Source of the DNA: Actinomycetota bacterium
GTDB taxonomy: Bacteria > Actinomycetota > Actinomycetes > Nanopelagicales > Nanopelagicaceae
Assembly: GCA_016870975.1 (NCBI GenBank)
Contig: VGAE01000010.1
Location: 1-52,495, forward strand
Length of the DNA: 52,495 bases
Direction of reading: 5' to 3'
The notes under the pieces were generated by a model, which ran no database searches, was not told the origin of the DNA, and worked only from the letters and a program-made list of their open reading frames with translations. A program made the translations under genes and the position numbers. Numbering within the stretch: position 1 is the stretch's first letter; each line of letters begins with the position of its first letter. Of this stretch, positions 15,891-25,183 are shown one piece after another.

Positions 15891-17947
15891 TGTCGCAGGC
15901 AATAGCAAATCTCTGGCGTGCTAAATCAATCGCCATAATTGGCGCTTCGGCGCGCGAAGGAGCAATGTCGCGACTTCCAATATCTTATTTAAAGAAATAC
16001 GGATTCAAAGGCGAGATCTTTCCTGTTAACCCTAAAGGTGGCGAGATTGCCGGAATTACCGCCTATAAATCAATAAAAGATATTCCTAAGAAAATTGAAT
16101 TAGCTCTAATAATGGTTCCAGTGGATGCGGCTAAATCTGCCGTTAGAGAATGTGGTGAAGCTGGGGTTTCTATTATCACTGTGATGGGTTCCGGTTTTGC
16201 TGAGAGCGGTGAATCTGGCAAGCAACTTCAAGATGAGATCATTGCGATAGCAAAAGAATATGGAATGCGAGTAGTCGGGCCTAACTGCATCGGCTCAATT
16301 GGAAGCGAAGCAAAGCTCTTGGCCACCTTTTCACCTGTCTTCGCTTCGGATTCAACTGAGTTGGCGAAAAGTGGGTTAGCGCTAGTGAGTCAATCTGGAG
16401 CGCTTGGTTATGGAACTTACTCTCTTGGTGTTGATCGATCACTTCCCATTGGAATTGTCGTCACGACTGGTAACGAGGCGGATGTAACAGCACTAGAAGT
16501 TGCAAAAACTATCGCAGATGACAAATCCATAACTGGTTTGTTGATCTACGCAGAATCCATCGATGATTTAAGTGCACTGGAATATTTTGCCAAAGCAAAG
16601 CCAACCGCTATCTTGAAATCAGGTCGATCTGAAGCTGGTGCCCGCGCAGCTGAATCACATACGGGCGCACTAGCAACAAGTGATCGAGTGATGGATGCGG
16701 CAATAAAGCGTGCTGGCGCCGTTAGAGTAAATGATGTTGAAGAGTTGCTTGACGCTGGCGCCATTTTTGCAACCAAGAAACGATTAGCTGGAAATCGAAT
16801 TGCAGTAATCACAACCTCGGGTGGTAGCGGAATACTCGCGGCTGATGCGATAGAAAAATATGGCCTGCAGTTAGCCCAACTATCGAAGAAAACAAGGGAT
16901 GAACTTGATCAAATAATTCCTGCCTACGGCTCTTCGGTCAATCCAGTCGATTTGACTGCGGCCGTTATGGCCGATAAAAAGCTATTCAAGAAAGCAATCC
17001 AGGTATTAAGCCAGGATCCTGGAATCGATGCAATTGTTGCCGCCTTCTGTGTACTTGTTGGTGATGATGTAGAAATGATTGCAAATACCTTAAAGTCGAT
17101 AAATTTCGAAGCAGGCGAAAAACTCCCGATTGTTATTGCGCGAACCGGATCACCATCACTTGCGCCCTCGGCTGTAAAACTATTTATCGATGCTAACTTA
17201 CCGACTTTTCCAGTTCCCGAGCGAGCTGTTAGAGCGCTATCAATTTTGAAAGATGCTACTAAATCAAAAAGGAAAACTAGTTACAGAACACCGATCACAT
17301 CCGCTATTCCAGAACCGAAATCGGGAGTTACTGAAAAGGAACTTAAGGAGCTATGGCGCCAATCAGGAATCTCAGTGCCAGAAAATGTACTAATTGAAAA
17401 TTCCGCTAGAGCGAGCGAGGCGGTTAAGTCAGTTGGAGGCCGGGCGGTTATGAAAGTGGTTATCCCTGGAGTCATACATAAGACGGAAATTGGAGGTGTG
17501 CTTCTTGATATTGATGAAAAGACGGCTGAGAATTCAGCAGCAAAATTGTTATCGCTTAGTGAAGATGCGAAAGTTATGGTTGAACGGTTCATTCCCAAAG
17601 GAGTAGAGGCTTTGGTGGGTGTAACAACTTCTTCTATTGGAAAAGTGCTCACCGTTGGAGTGGGAGGCGTCCTTACAGAAGTCATTCGTGATTCAGCTAT
17701 AAGAATTCTTCCGGTGAGCAAGGATGACGTTGAAGAGATGTTGAATGAAACACGTTTAGGGCAGTTAATTGAGGGAGTTCGTGGGGAGAAGCCAGGAAAT
17801 CGAACCGCTTTGGTTGAGACTATCCTTCGCATAACTGATGCAACCGAGAAGTGGCAGGGAGATTTTGAATTAGATGTAAACCCAGTAACGATAACCGCCG
17901 AAGGTGCCTGGGTCCTTGATAGTGCTTATATCAGACGCGAGAATTAA
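15890..17947 (+). CDS. ADP-forming acyl-CoA synthetase (fused alpha-beta)
   Basis: 685 residues. The N-terminal CoA-binding domain (IAIIGASAREG, VGPNCIGSI) is followed by succinyl-CoA-ligase-like domains with the phospho-His H257 in ESHTGALA, then a C-terminal ATP-grasp region (residues about 460-685; MKVVIPGVIHKTEIGGV). These enzymes interconvert acyl-CoA, ADP and phosphate with free acid, CoA and ATP. Here it could activate a pathway acid or conserve energy from a product acyl-CoA. ATG overlaps the RidA TAA by one base. Confidence 0.88.
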   Translation: MSQAIANLWRAKSIAIIGASAREGAMSRLPISYLKKYGFKGEIFPVNPKGGEIAGITAYKSIKDIPKKIELALIMVPVDAAKSAVRECGEAGVSIITVMGSGFAESGESGKQLQDEIIAIAKEYGMRVVGPNCIGSIGSEAKLLATFSPVFASDSTELAKSGLALVSQSGALGYGTYSLGVDRSLPIGIVVTTGNEADVTALEVAKTIADDKSITGLLIYAESIDDLSALEYFAKAKPTAILKSGRSEAGARAAESHTGALATSDRVMDAAIKRAGAVRVNDVEELLDAGAIFATKKRLAGNRIAVITTSGGSGILAADAIEKYGLQLAQLSKKTRDELDQIIPAYGSSVNPVDLTAAVMADKKLFKKAIQVLSQDPGIDAIVAAFCVLVGDDVEMIANTLKSINFEAGEKLPIVIARTGSPSLAPSAVKLFIDANLPTFPVPERAVRALSILKDATKSKRKTSYRTPITSAIPEPKSGVTEKELKELWRQSGISVPENVLIENSARASEAVKSVGGRAVMKVVIPGVIHKTEIGGVLLDIDEKTAENSAAKLLSLSEDAKVMVERFIPKGVEALVGVTTSSIGKVLTVGVGGVLTEVIRDSAIRILPVSKDDVEEMLNETRLGQLIEGVRGEKPGNRTALVETILRITDATEKWQGDFELDVNPVTITAEGAWVLDSAYIRREN

Positions 17948-17974
17948 CGCAGAAAAGTTTGAAGGGAGATTTAA

Positions 17975-19537
17975 GTGGATGTCGGAACGATAGTTGCTCG
18001 CTCAATGCGGCGATATCGCGATCGCATTGCACTTGTCGGTCCCGACGGTACCAAGACTTACGGCGAAGTAGGATCAAGAATTTTTCAATTGGCTCGTGCG
18101 CTTCGCTCTTTAGGACTTGAGACAGAAGATCGAGTACTTGATCTGCAATCGAATCAAAACACTTATATTGAGACTGATTTAGGAATCTCCTCATCAGGTC
18201 TTTGCCGTGTTGCTTTGAATTATCGACTACATCCAAATGACTGGGTTCGCATCACTAAAGATTGCGGTGCCAAAGTACTAATCCTCGATGCGAAATTTTG
18301 GGATGACGCAGCGCCAGTTCGTGAATTCGTTGAACATATTATCGTCATTAATGGTGACGCCCAGGGCGCTATCCCCTACGAAAAGTTCCTTACGAAGGAA
18401 TCAACAGAACCACTCAAAATTGATATCTCTCCCGATACTTTGGTTTCTCTCAACTACTCCAGTGGGACAACCGGAAATCCAAAAGGAGCGATTCGCACAC
18501 ATAGAAATAGAATGGTAAGTCTCGGAAATATCGTCACCGATATTTTCGGGCGTACGCCAAACGAGAATGACATCTGGGTGCACGCAGGTCCAGTAACTCA
18601 TACCAGCGGCCTCTTTGTGCTGCCCTTCTTCACTTTCGGTGCCAAGCAAGTCATCCATGCTAAATATGAACCAGAGTTACTTTTGGAAGAAATTGAGAGT
18701 CGCGGAGCAAATGCAACGGCGCTCGTCCCGACTATGGTCGCAAGGCTATTGACGCTAGACGGAATTTCTCCCGATAGATTTAAAAACTTAAAGATGCTCG
18801 GTTATGCCGGCGCCCCAATGACACCTGAACAGATTCGAGAATGTTTCGAAAATATAACCACCCATATGGTCCAGTATTACGGATTGGTTGAAGCTATCCC
18901 ACCGGTAACAGTCTTGAGTGAGGCCGACCATAGGTTGGGCTTAGAGAAATCGCCCGAAGTCTTAACCAGTGCGGGAAATCCCTGTACCACCGTTGAAATC
19001 AAAATAGTTGATGATTCGGGTAACGAGGTAGCGAATGGCGAAATTGGTGAAGTGATTACTCGCGGCGATCTCGTGATGCGTGGATACTACGGCGCAGCAG
19101 GTAGTGATCCGAACGTAACAAAAGTTGTCCGAGACGGCTGGTTACATACCGGGGATTTAGGTCGACTAGATAGCGATAATCGACTCTATCTTGTAGATCG
19201 AAAAGGCGACATGATTATTAGCGGTGGTTACAACATCTACCCGCGTGAAATAGAGGATGTCATAGCCGAAGTATCTGAGATAAATGAAGTCGCTGTATTG
19301 GGCGCACCTGACAAAGAGTGGGGACAGCGTGTTACAGCGTTTGTTTCTCTTAAACCGAATTCCACGTTAGACGAGAAGATTGTTGTTGAGAATATTCTTG
19401 AGCACTGCAAATCCAAGATGGCCTCATACAAGAAACCGAAGGATGTTTTTGTTGTAAAAGAGTTTCCACTGAACTCAACAGGGAAGATTTCCAAGAAAAC
19501 ATTGAAATTACAGCTCGAGAAAGATCGCGGAGTCTAA
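17975..19537 (+). CDS. AMP-forming acyl/aryl-CoA ligase, probable anthranilate-CoA ligase
   Basis: GTG 17975 is preceded by AAGGGAG at a 6-nt spacing. 520 residues of the ANL superfamily: YSSGTTGNPKG (P-loop), GYAGAPM, YGLVE, DGWLHTGDLG, VDRKGDMIISGGYNIYP and the C-terminal catalytic Lys in NSTGKISKK. These enzymes form acyl-AMP and then acyl-CoA. Specificity cannot be read from the sequence by eye. Placement between the RidA/monooxygenase group and the mutase, in a locus that makes anthranilate, makes 2-aminobenzoate-CoA ligase the simplest assignment. A fatty-acid ligase is the alternative. Confidence 0.8.
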   Translation: MDVGTIVARSMRRYRDRIALVGPDGTKTYGEVGSRIFQLARALRSLGLETEDRVLDLQSNQNTYIETDLGISSSGLCRVALNYRLHPNDWVRITKDCGAKVLILDAKFWDDAAPVREFVEHIIVINGDAQGAIPYEKFLTKESTEPLKIDISPDTLVSLNYSSGTTGNPKGAIRTHRNRMVSLGNIVTDIFGRTPNENDIWVHAGPVTHTSGLFVLPFFTFGAKQVIHAKYEPELLLEEIESRGANATALVPTMVARLLTLDGISPDRFKNLKMLGYAGAPMTPEQIRECFENITTHMVQYYGLVEAIPPVTVLSEADHRLGLEKSPEVLTSAGNPCTTVEIKIVDDSGNEVANGEIGEVITRGDLVMRGYYGAAGSDPNVTKVVRDGWLHTGDLGRLDSDNRLYLVDRKGDMIISGGYNIYPREIEDVIAEVSEINEVAVLGAPDKEWGQRVTAFVSLKPNSTLDEKIVVENILEHCKSKMASYKKPKDVFVVKEFPLNSTGKISKKTLKLQLEKDRGV

Positions 19538-19541
19538 GAAA

Positions 19542-21020
19542 ATGGAGACCCCTGGCCAATTCCCATACACACGAGGCATTAAGGCCGAACCTTCGGTTTG
19601 GACTATGGGCCAATACGGTGGCTTTGGAACACCGCAAGAGACCAATCAACGTTTTAAAACTCTTCTTGAACAAGGCTTAACTGGCTTTAGCGTGGCTTTA
19701 GATCTTCCAACACAACTGGGCCTTGATTCAGATCATCCTCGTGCCCTCGGAGAAGTAGGTCGTGTGGGTGTCGCGATTGATTCGCTACGTGATATCGAGA
19801 TTCTAATGAATGAAATTCCACTTGAAAAAATTAATCAAGTACGAACTACTGCAAATTCGATTGGGTATATCTGGGCGGCGATGTTTATAGCCCTAGCGGA
19901 AATTAGAGGAGTTAATCCAAATAATTTTGGGATGTTCATTCAAAATGATGTACTCAAGGAATACATAGCAAGAGGTACACAGATTTTTCCGGCTGAAGCT
20001 GGTCTAAAACTCTCGGTTGACGTAATCGAATATGTTTCTGCCCATGTACCAAAGTGGGTTCCGCTAGCAATGAGCGGTTACCACATACGTGAATCCGGAT
20101 CTACGGCAGCTCAAGAAATTGCATTCACGTTTGCAAATGCCCAGGAATATCTTGATGCCGCAATAGCAAGAGGTGTTTCGGTAGACCAAGTTGCACCGAC
20201 TCTTTTTACATTCCTTTCTTCTCATATCGAAATTCTTCAAGAAGTCGCTAAATTTAGAGCAGCTCGCAGAGTTTGGGCCCAATTGATAAGAGAGAAATAC
20301 CAAGCTAAAGATCCTCGTTCAGAGCAACTACGGATTTTTGCTTTTACTGCTGGATCATCGCTGACCTATCAGCAACCGATGAACAATGTGACAAGGACAG
20401 CCGCTGAGATGGTGGCCGCAGCATTAGGTGGAATCCAAACTATGCACGTCTCGGCTTATGACGAAGCTCTAGGTGTGCCTACTCAAGATGCTGCAACGCT
20501 CGCACTCCGCACCCAGCAGGTAATCGCTTTCGAGACAGATCTTCTAAAAGTAGCTGATCCTCTCGGAGGAAGCCCGTACATCGAGGGATTAACCACTCAG
20601 TTATGCGATGAGATTTGGGGACTGCTTAAGGAAATTGAGAATCGAGGTGGCGCTCTTTCCTGCGTAAATAGCGGTTGGTTCAGTAAAGAGTTATCGGAGC
20701 GCGCATATCGTTTCCAACAATCAATTGAGAATGGCGAGCGAATATTGGTTGGTGTTAATAAATTTGAGACTGACGAAGAAGAGAAATTTGTGCCCTTTGC
20801 AATTAATCCCGATAGCGAACGTGCCCAAGTATCGGCTCTCCAAAGCCTTAGAAGCTCTAGAGATGCTCTAAATGTTGAAAATTCTCTAAAGAAACTTCAT
20901 GAAGATGCTAAAGCCAATTTGAATGTTATGCCGGCAACAATCGAAGCGATCAAAGCTTATGCAACTGTGGGTGAAATAGTCTCCGTCTTATCTTCCGTTT
21001 ACGGAACTTGGAAACCTTAA
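19542..21020 (+). CDS. B12-dependent acyl-CoA mutase, large subunit (divergent)
   Basis: 492 residues related to the methylmalonyl-CoA mutase TIM-barrel subunit: FPYTRG, DSDHPRALGEVGRVGVAIDS, IQNDVLKEYIARGT, SGYHIRESGSTAAQE, TRTAAEMVAAALGG. It begins almost directly at FPYTRG, so the usual N-terminal arm of about 50 residues is missing. The following segment is about 3 residues shorter than usual and lacks the TMY-x-R-x-R-P/L-W substrate-loop residues (it reads IKAEPSVW). Y25 (= Y89), R144 (= R207) and Y180/H181 (= Y243/H244, Propionibacterium numbering) are kept. Probably pairs with the B12 subunit at 8972 and rearranges a pathway-specific acyl-CoA. Its stop shares TTAA with the next, convergent gene. 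Confidence 0.88.
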   Translation: METPGQFPYTRGIKAEPSVWTMGQYGGFGTPQETNQRFKTLLEQGLTGFSVALDLPTQLGLDSDHPRALGEVGRVGVAIDSLRDIEILMNEIPLEKINQVRTTANSIGYIWAAMFIALAEIRGVNPNNFGMFIQNDVLKEYIARGTQIFPAEAGLKLSVDVIEYVSAHVPKWVPLAMSGYHIRESGSTAAQEIAFTFANAQEYLDAAIARGVSVDQVAPTLFTFLSSHIEILQEVAKFRAARRVWAQLIREKYQAKDPRSEQLRIFAFTAGSSLTYQQPMNNVTRTAAEMVAAALGGIQTMHVSAYDEALGVPTQDAATLALRTQQVIAFETDLLKVADPLGGSPYIEGLTTQLCDEIWGLLKEIENRGGALSCVNSGWFSKELSERAYRFQQSIENGERILVGVNKFETDEEEKFVPFAINPDSERAQVSALQSLRSSRDALNVENSLKKLHEDAKANLNVMPATIEAIKAYATVGEIVSVLSSVYGTWKP

Positions 21021-22543
21021 GATAAAGAATTAGCGACAATCGCGCCGCTTGCCCCTCCGACGCCGCCTCCAGGCCAAGTTCCTGAACCGCAAATCCAGAG
21101 ATTCTTTAGAGGAGTTCGATGTCGGCTCCAAGCTGGAAGTGGTCTCAAGAAAAAGAATTGCGAAATATGGTGACTTCCACCGAGAGAATCGCCACCAATA
21201 AGATTTGCATTAAATCGCTCTAAGTCTGTGGGTGTAAGAACAGCTCGACTCAAAATAGAAGATTTTGTACCTGGTGCGTAACTTTCAATTATGTCGATAA
21301 CGTGGTCTGCGTATCTCTCCCCTTCTTTACTCCAATCAATTCCATGAGGTAGGACTCGAACTTGAATCCAGAGAATATGTTTACCTTCTGGTGCGCGAGA
21401 GGGATCTGTCAGCGTTGGCTGACCTATAACTAACGTTGGAGTACTAGGAAGCTTTCCGGCTGCAGCTTCGGCATAGGCCAGAGCCATGTCATCAATGTAA
21501 GGACCAATATGAACATAGTTGTATTCACGGGCTTCCTGGGCAGTCCATTGCGGCAATTTGTCCATCGCAAGATGAATCATCATTGTGGATAAACCTGGGA
21601 CAAATTTGTCTATTTCTTTAATTTCAGGTCGTGATTGTTCTTCACGACTTAGCAAATTTGGAATCAAAGCTGGGTTGAGATTGGCAATTACATCCTTGGC
21701 TGAAATCACTTCTCCGTTCTCCAGTTTTACTCCAGTTGCCTGAGAATTTTCAGAAGTTATTGAACTAACTCTCGTAGAAGTTCTAATCTGACCACCATAC
21801 TGTTGTATGACTTTAGAGAGTGCGTTTGGAATCACATCTGCACCACTTTTGCCAAGTACCATGCCAAACATCTGGCCGCCGATTGATTCTAGGAAAGCAA
21901 ATAAAGCGCCGCCTGCAATATCAGGACCGTAATCGAGATGCATTCCCCAACTGGCCGCTAGCGCTCTTGTTTCACGTGCCTTGAAATTTTCTGCGGTGAA
22001 AGCTCGAGTTGATTGAAGTAAAAGGCGGATCAAAGATAGGAATTCTGTAGTTCCAAGAGTCCGCCAAGATTTCAGAAGGGCTTTAGCAACTTTAAATGAA
22101 GGTAATTCATTTCCAAGAATTGGAAGAATATGAGGGGCTAGTCGACCCAAGTTCTCTGATAAGGCCTTCCACGACTGGATATCTTCTGGTGCAATTCGCT
22201 TTAAATTCGCTTCAGTTGCAGCGAAATCTTGAATCACACCTAGAGCTTTTCCGTCCGGAAAGACCGAGCAGAAAGGTTTATTTGAAGGAACAAATTCCAA
22301 ACCATTTTTAATTAAATCATCTTTTAGCTCAGCCATTATTGGCCCACCGGCAAATAGAGAGAGATTTGTGGCGAATAAATCATGGCGAAAACCAGGCAAG
22401 GTAACTTCTTCAGTTCGTATGGCGCCGCCACATTTTTCATTCGATTCAAGCAAGAGAACTCGCTTGCCGCGCTTTGCCAAAAGTGCTGCTGCACCCATGC
22501 CGTTAACGCCACCGCCAATAATTATTGTGTCAAAATCGCTCAT
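21017..22543 (-). CDS. Phytoene-desaturase-like FAD oxidoreductase (copy 1)
   Basis: 508 residues with IIIGGGVNGMGAAALLAKRG (Rossmann GxGxxG), a second FAD motif near the C-terminus (LWICGSGTWPGGGVGGASG) and GGAIRTEEVTLPGFRHD, typical of the phytoene desaturase/PYROXD2-like flavoenzymes. No carotenoid gene is near, so a desaturase or oxidase role on a catabolic intermediate is more likely. It is about the same length as the divergent neighbour at 22586 and shares many motifs with it (for example VVIGQP/VVGQP...DPSRAP). The two are paralogues. Confidence 0.82.
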   Translation of the reverse strand: MSDFDTIIIGGGVNGMGAAALLAKRGKRVLLLESNEKCGGAIRTEEVTLPGFRHDLFATNLSLFAGGPIMAELKDDLIKNGLEFVPSNKPFCSVFPDGKALGVIQDFAATEANLKRIAPEDIQSWKALSENLGRLAPHILPILGNELPSFKVAKALLKSWRTLGTTEFLSLIRLLLQSTRAFTAENFKARETRALAASWGMHLDYGPDIAGGALFAFLESIGGQMFGMVLGKSGADVIPNALSKVIQQYGGQIRTSTRVSSITSENSQATGVKLENGEVISAKDVIANLNPALIPNLLSREEQSRPEIKEIDKFVPGLSTMMIHLAMDKLPQWTAQEAREYNYVHIGPYIDDMALAYAEAAAGKLPSTPTLVIGQPTLTDPSRAPEGKHILWIQVRVLPHGIDWSKEGERYADHVIDIIESYAPGTKSSILSRAVLTPTDLERFNANLIGGDSLGGSHHISQFFFLRPLPAWSRHRTPLKNLWICGSGTWPGGGVGGASGAIVANSLS

Positions 22544-22585
22544 GACCTCTATCTTGCCATGTGAAATCCCGCTTAGATAGGCCTT

Positions 22586-24190
22586 ATGGCTAAAGAGACA
22601 ATCATTGTTGGAAGTGGAATCAATTCCCTAGTAGCAGGCGCAATTCTTGCGCGCGCTGGGGTTAAGGTAAAAGTTCTCGAAAGAAATAAATACCTTGGTG
22701 GGGCAATAAGAACTGAGTCGGCGACTCTTCCTGGTTACGTCCATGAGCTTCTCTCAAGTTGGCATCCACTTTTTGTCGGCGGACCTGCATACGCCGAATT
22801 AAAAGAAGAGTTGGAAAAGCGAGGTCTCAGTTATAAGAACACTCCGATGCCGACTGGGGTTGTTTGTAAAGCTGGAAGCGCAGTTCTCTTTACCGATCCA
22901 AACCAACTTGGCGCTGAAATGTCACGCCTCGGCGATGGTGATAACTGGTCAAGCTTCATGGCTGAGTTTGGAAATAAAATTGATCTTGCTTTCGGTCTGC
23001 TCGGCACAGACTTCTGGCGCCCAAGTTCTCTCAAGCTTGCTCGTAATGCCCAAAAGAGATTAGGGCGTCGCGGAGTATTAGCGGCAGGTTCAGAATTATT
23101 GGAACCGGCAATTTCATGGTTAGAGCGAGAATTTAAATCAGAAGTTACGCGAGCGCTTCTTGCTCCATGGGCGCTACATAATGGTCTTGGTCCAGATGAT
23201 GCAGCGAGTGCATTTATTACCAAAGTTATCAGCGCAGCAATTGCTTTTGGAGGAATGCCAGTTCCGCTTGGCGGCGGAATTCACCTTGTTGAAGCTCTCT
23301 CTCAAATAATTACCGATAACGGCGGAACGCTTGAGACTAGCGCTGATGTAGTCGAGATCCTGGTAAATGATTCGAAAGACGAAGTTGCCGGAGTTGTGCT
23401 TAGCGATGGCAGAAGATTTGAAAGTGTAAATATCATCGCATCAACTACGCCAACATCTTTATACGGCCAACTACTCGCTAAGCTTGAAAAGCCTAAAGAG
23501 GTATCTAGTTCGGTGGCGAGTTTTAGATACGGTAGAGCCGCGATACAAATTCATCTAGCGCTTAGCGGAAAACCGGAATGGAAAGATGATTCTAGGCTTG
23601 GCGATGTTGCGATTGTGCATGTTCTAGATGATATGAATTCACTTTCAGAGTCAGTTAATGCTGCAAACCGAGGTTTTCTGCCGAAGCGTCCAACCATCGT
23701 TGTTGGCCAACCATGCGCAGTTGACCCATCTCGTGCACCTGCCGGTGCATCTATTCTTTGGATTCAACTTCAAGAGAACCCGAGGGTCATAAAGGGCGAC
23801 CTAGCTAGTGAAATCAGTTCAGGAGATGGAAGCTGGAATTCTGAGAGATTAAATGCCTACGCCGATCGCGTGATATCCCAACTTTCGGAGCGAATTCCAA
23901 ATCTGGCTTCGATAACAAAAGCGCGATTAGTACTAGGGCCAAATGAGATAGAGGCAATGAACAAAAATCTCGTTGGTGGTGATCCTTACGCAGGTGATTG
24001 CCGAGTAGATCAATATGCGCCATGGAGACCTCTCGCCGCAGCTTCAGGACATAAGACATTTTTAAAGGGTCTCTGGCATATCGGTGCTTCTACTCACCCA
24101 GGACCTGGCCTAGGTGGCGGCAGCGGATTTATGGTCGCTAAGAGATTAACGAAGCGCTCTTTCATCGAGCGCGTTCTATTTAGAAAATAA
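22586..24190 (+). CDS. Phytoene-desaturase-like FAD oxidoreductase (copy 2)
   Basis: 534 residues; IIVGSGINSLVAGAILARAG binds FAD, GGAIRTESATLPGYVHE and the C-terminal GASTHPGPGLGGGSGFMVA complete the fold. Paralogue of the minus-strand gene at 21017, with start codons separated by a 42-bp divergent gap. The pair might act as a heterodimer or in sequence; the substrate is unknown. A strong bidirectional terminator follows directly after its stop. Confidence 0.82.
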   Translation: MAKETIIVGSGINSLVAGAILARAGVKVKVLERNKYLGGAIRTESATLPGYVHELLSSWHPLFVGGPAYAELKEELEKRGLSYKNTPMPTGVVCKAGSAVLFTDPNQLGAEMSRLGDGDNWSSFMAEFGNKIDLAFGLLGTDFWRPSSLKLARNAQKRLGRRGVLAAGSELLEPAISWLEREFKSEVTRALLAPWALHNGLGPDDAASAFITKVISAAIAFGGMPVPLGGGIHLVEALSQIITDNGGTLETSADVVEILVNDSKDEVAGVVLSDGRRFESVNIIASTTPTSLYGQLLAKLEKPKEVSSSVASFRYGRAAIQIHLALSGKPEWKDDSRLGDVAIVHVLDDMNSLSESVNAANRGFLPKRPTIVVGQPCAVDPSRAPAGASILWIQLQENPRVIKGDLASEISSGDGSWNSERLNAYADRVISQLSERIPNLASITKARLVLGPNEIEAMNKNLVGGDPYAGDCRVDQYAPWRPLAAASGHKTFLKGLWHIGASTHPGPGLGGGSGFMVAKRLTKRSFIERVLFRK

Positions 24191-24224
24191 AAATACCCCA
24201 CCTAATTTCTTAGACGGGGTATTT
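24191..24224. terminator. Bidirectional intrinsic terminator
   Basis: AAATACCCC and GGGGTATTT form a 9-bp stem around a 16-nt loop, between the convergent FAD oxidoreductase and kynurenine formamidase genes. The A-rich left arm and T-rich right arm give a U-tract in either direction. Confidence 0.8.
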
Positions 24225-24232
24225 ATCAATTA

Positions 24233-25006
24233 TTAATTAGCAACCAAAGCCAAAACTCGACATGGACTGCCCGAGCCTTTAACAATCTTCAATGGTGCAG
24301 CAATAACAATGGCTCCGGTCGTCGGCAACTTATCTAAGTTGCGGAGTTGCGTTAGGCCGTACTTGTTATTGCCAAGGAAGAGCGAATGGCATGGAAACGG
24401 AGTTGAGAATCCAAAGGCGGCGCCAGCATCAGTTCCAACTGTTTCAACGCCCATTCCGAGAATCTCCGTCTTAGTTGCAAAATATTCTGCAGCAGCCACG
24501 GAGAGACCTGGGGTATGCGGGCCATTGGCATCAGCATTCGCATACTTCGCAGCATCTTCACCAAATTTTGACCAACCAGTTCGGAACATGATCCAAGCAT
24601 TTTTAGGAATTGCTCCGTTTTTCTCTTCCCAAGCTTTGATGTGTGGAACATCAAGCAGAAAGTCTGGATTGGCTTCTACCTCTTTGGTGAAGTCCAAAAC
24701 ACAAACCGGTCCGATGAGTCGTTGCGCAGGAACCTGTGAAACATCATCGAGATTCTTTCCAGTAACCCAGTGAATTGGTGCATCAAAGTGGGTGCCTGTG
24801 TGCTCACCGGTGTGGAAGTTGTTCCAGTACCAAGCTGGACCTCGATCGTCATAGCTAGAGATCTCTTCTAACTTAAACCGGGCTGTCTGGCCCATTGGTT
24901 CTGGCAACATCAAAATTGGAGTGTTCTCATCTAGTGGCGCAGTTAGGTCAACGACCTTAACTGAGCCGGCAACGATCTCCTTGGCGAGAGCGGATAAATC
25001 AGCCAT
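24233..25006 (-). CDS. kynB: Cyclase-family hydrolase, probable kynurenine formamidase
   Basis: ATG 25006 follows AAGGAGAT at a 6-nt spacing, the best ribosome binding site in this region. 257 residues with HTGEHTGTHFDAPIHW, the metal-binding H-x-G-T-H-x-D-A-P motif of bacterial kynurenine formamidase (KynB) and related cyclases, and a later H in PFPCHSLFLG. The enzyme hydrolyses N-formyl-L-kynurenine to kynurenine and formate. With tryptophan 2,3-dioxygenase in the same island this assignment is favoured over isatin or carbonate-type cyclase homologues. Confidence 0.8.
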   Translation of the reverse strand: MADLSALAKEIVAGSVKVVDLTAPLDENTPILMLPEPMGQTARFKLEEISSYDDRGPAWYWNNFHTGEHTGTHFDAPIHWVTGKNLDDVSQVPAQRLIGPVCVLDFTKEVEANPDFLLDVPHIKAWEEKNGAIPKNAWIMFRTGWSKFGEDAAKYANADANGPHTPGLSVAAAEYFATKTEILGMGVETVGTDAGAAFGFSTPFPCHSLFLGNNKYGLTQLRNLDKLPTTGAIVIAAPLKIVKGSGSPCRVLALVAN

Positions 25007-25183
25007 CAATATCTCCTTAATCGGGGCCTTCCGGAGACCCAATCGAGAGTACAAGATGTCACCAATTCGATATCTCCACAAGGGGGTTTCCACTAGACAT
25101 GGCGCACACCATTAGCGAGACTTCCCCATGTCCAGGCTAGGCAGATGCCCAGCCAGGTTAGTTAGCCGCATAAGGGGAGTAAA

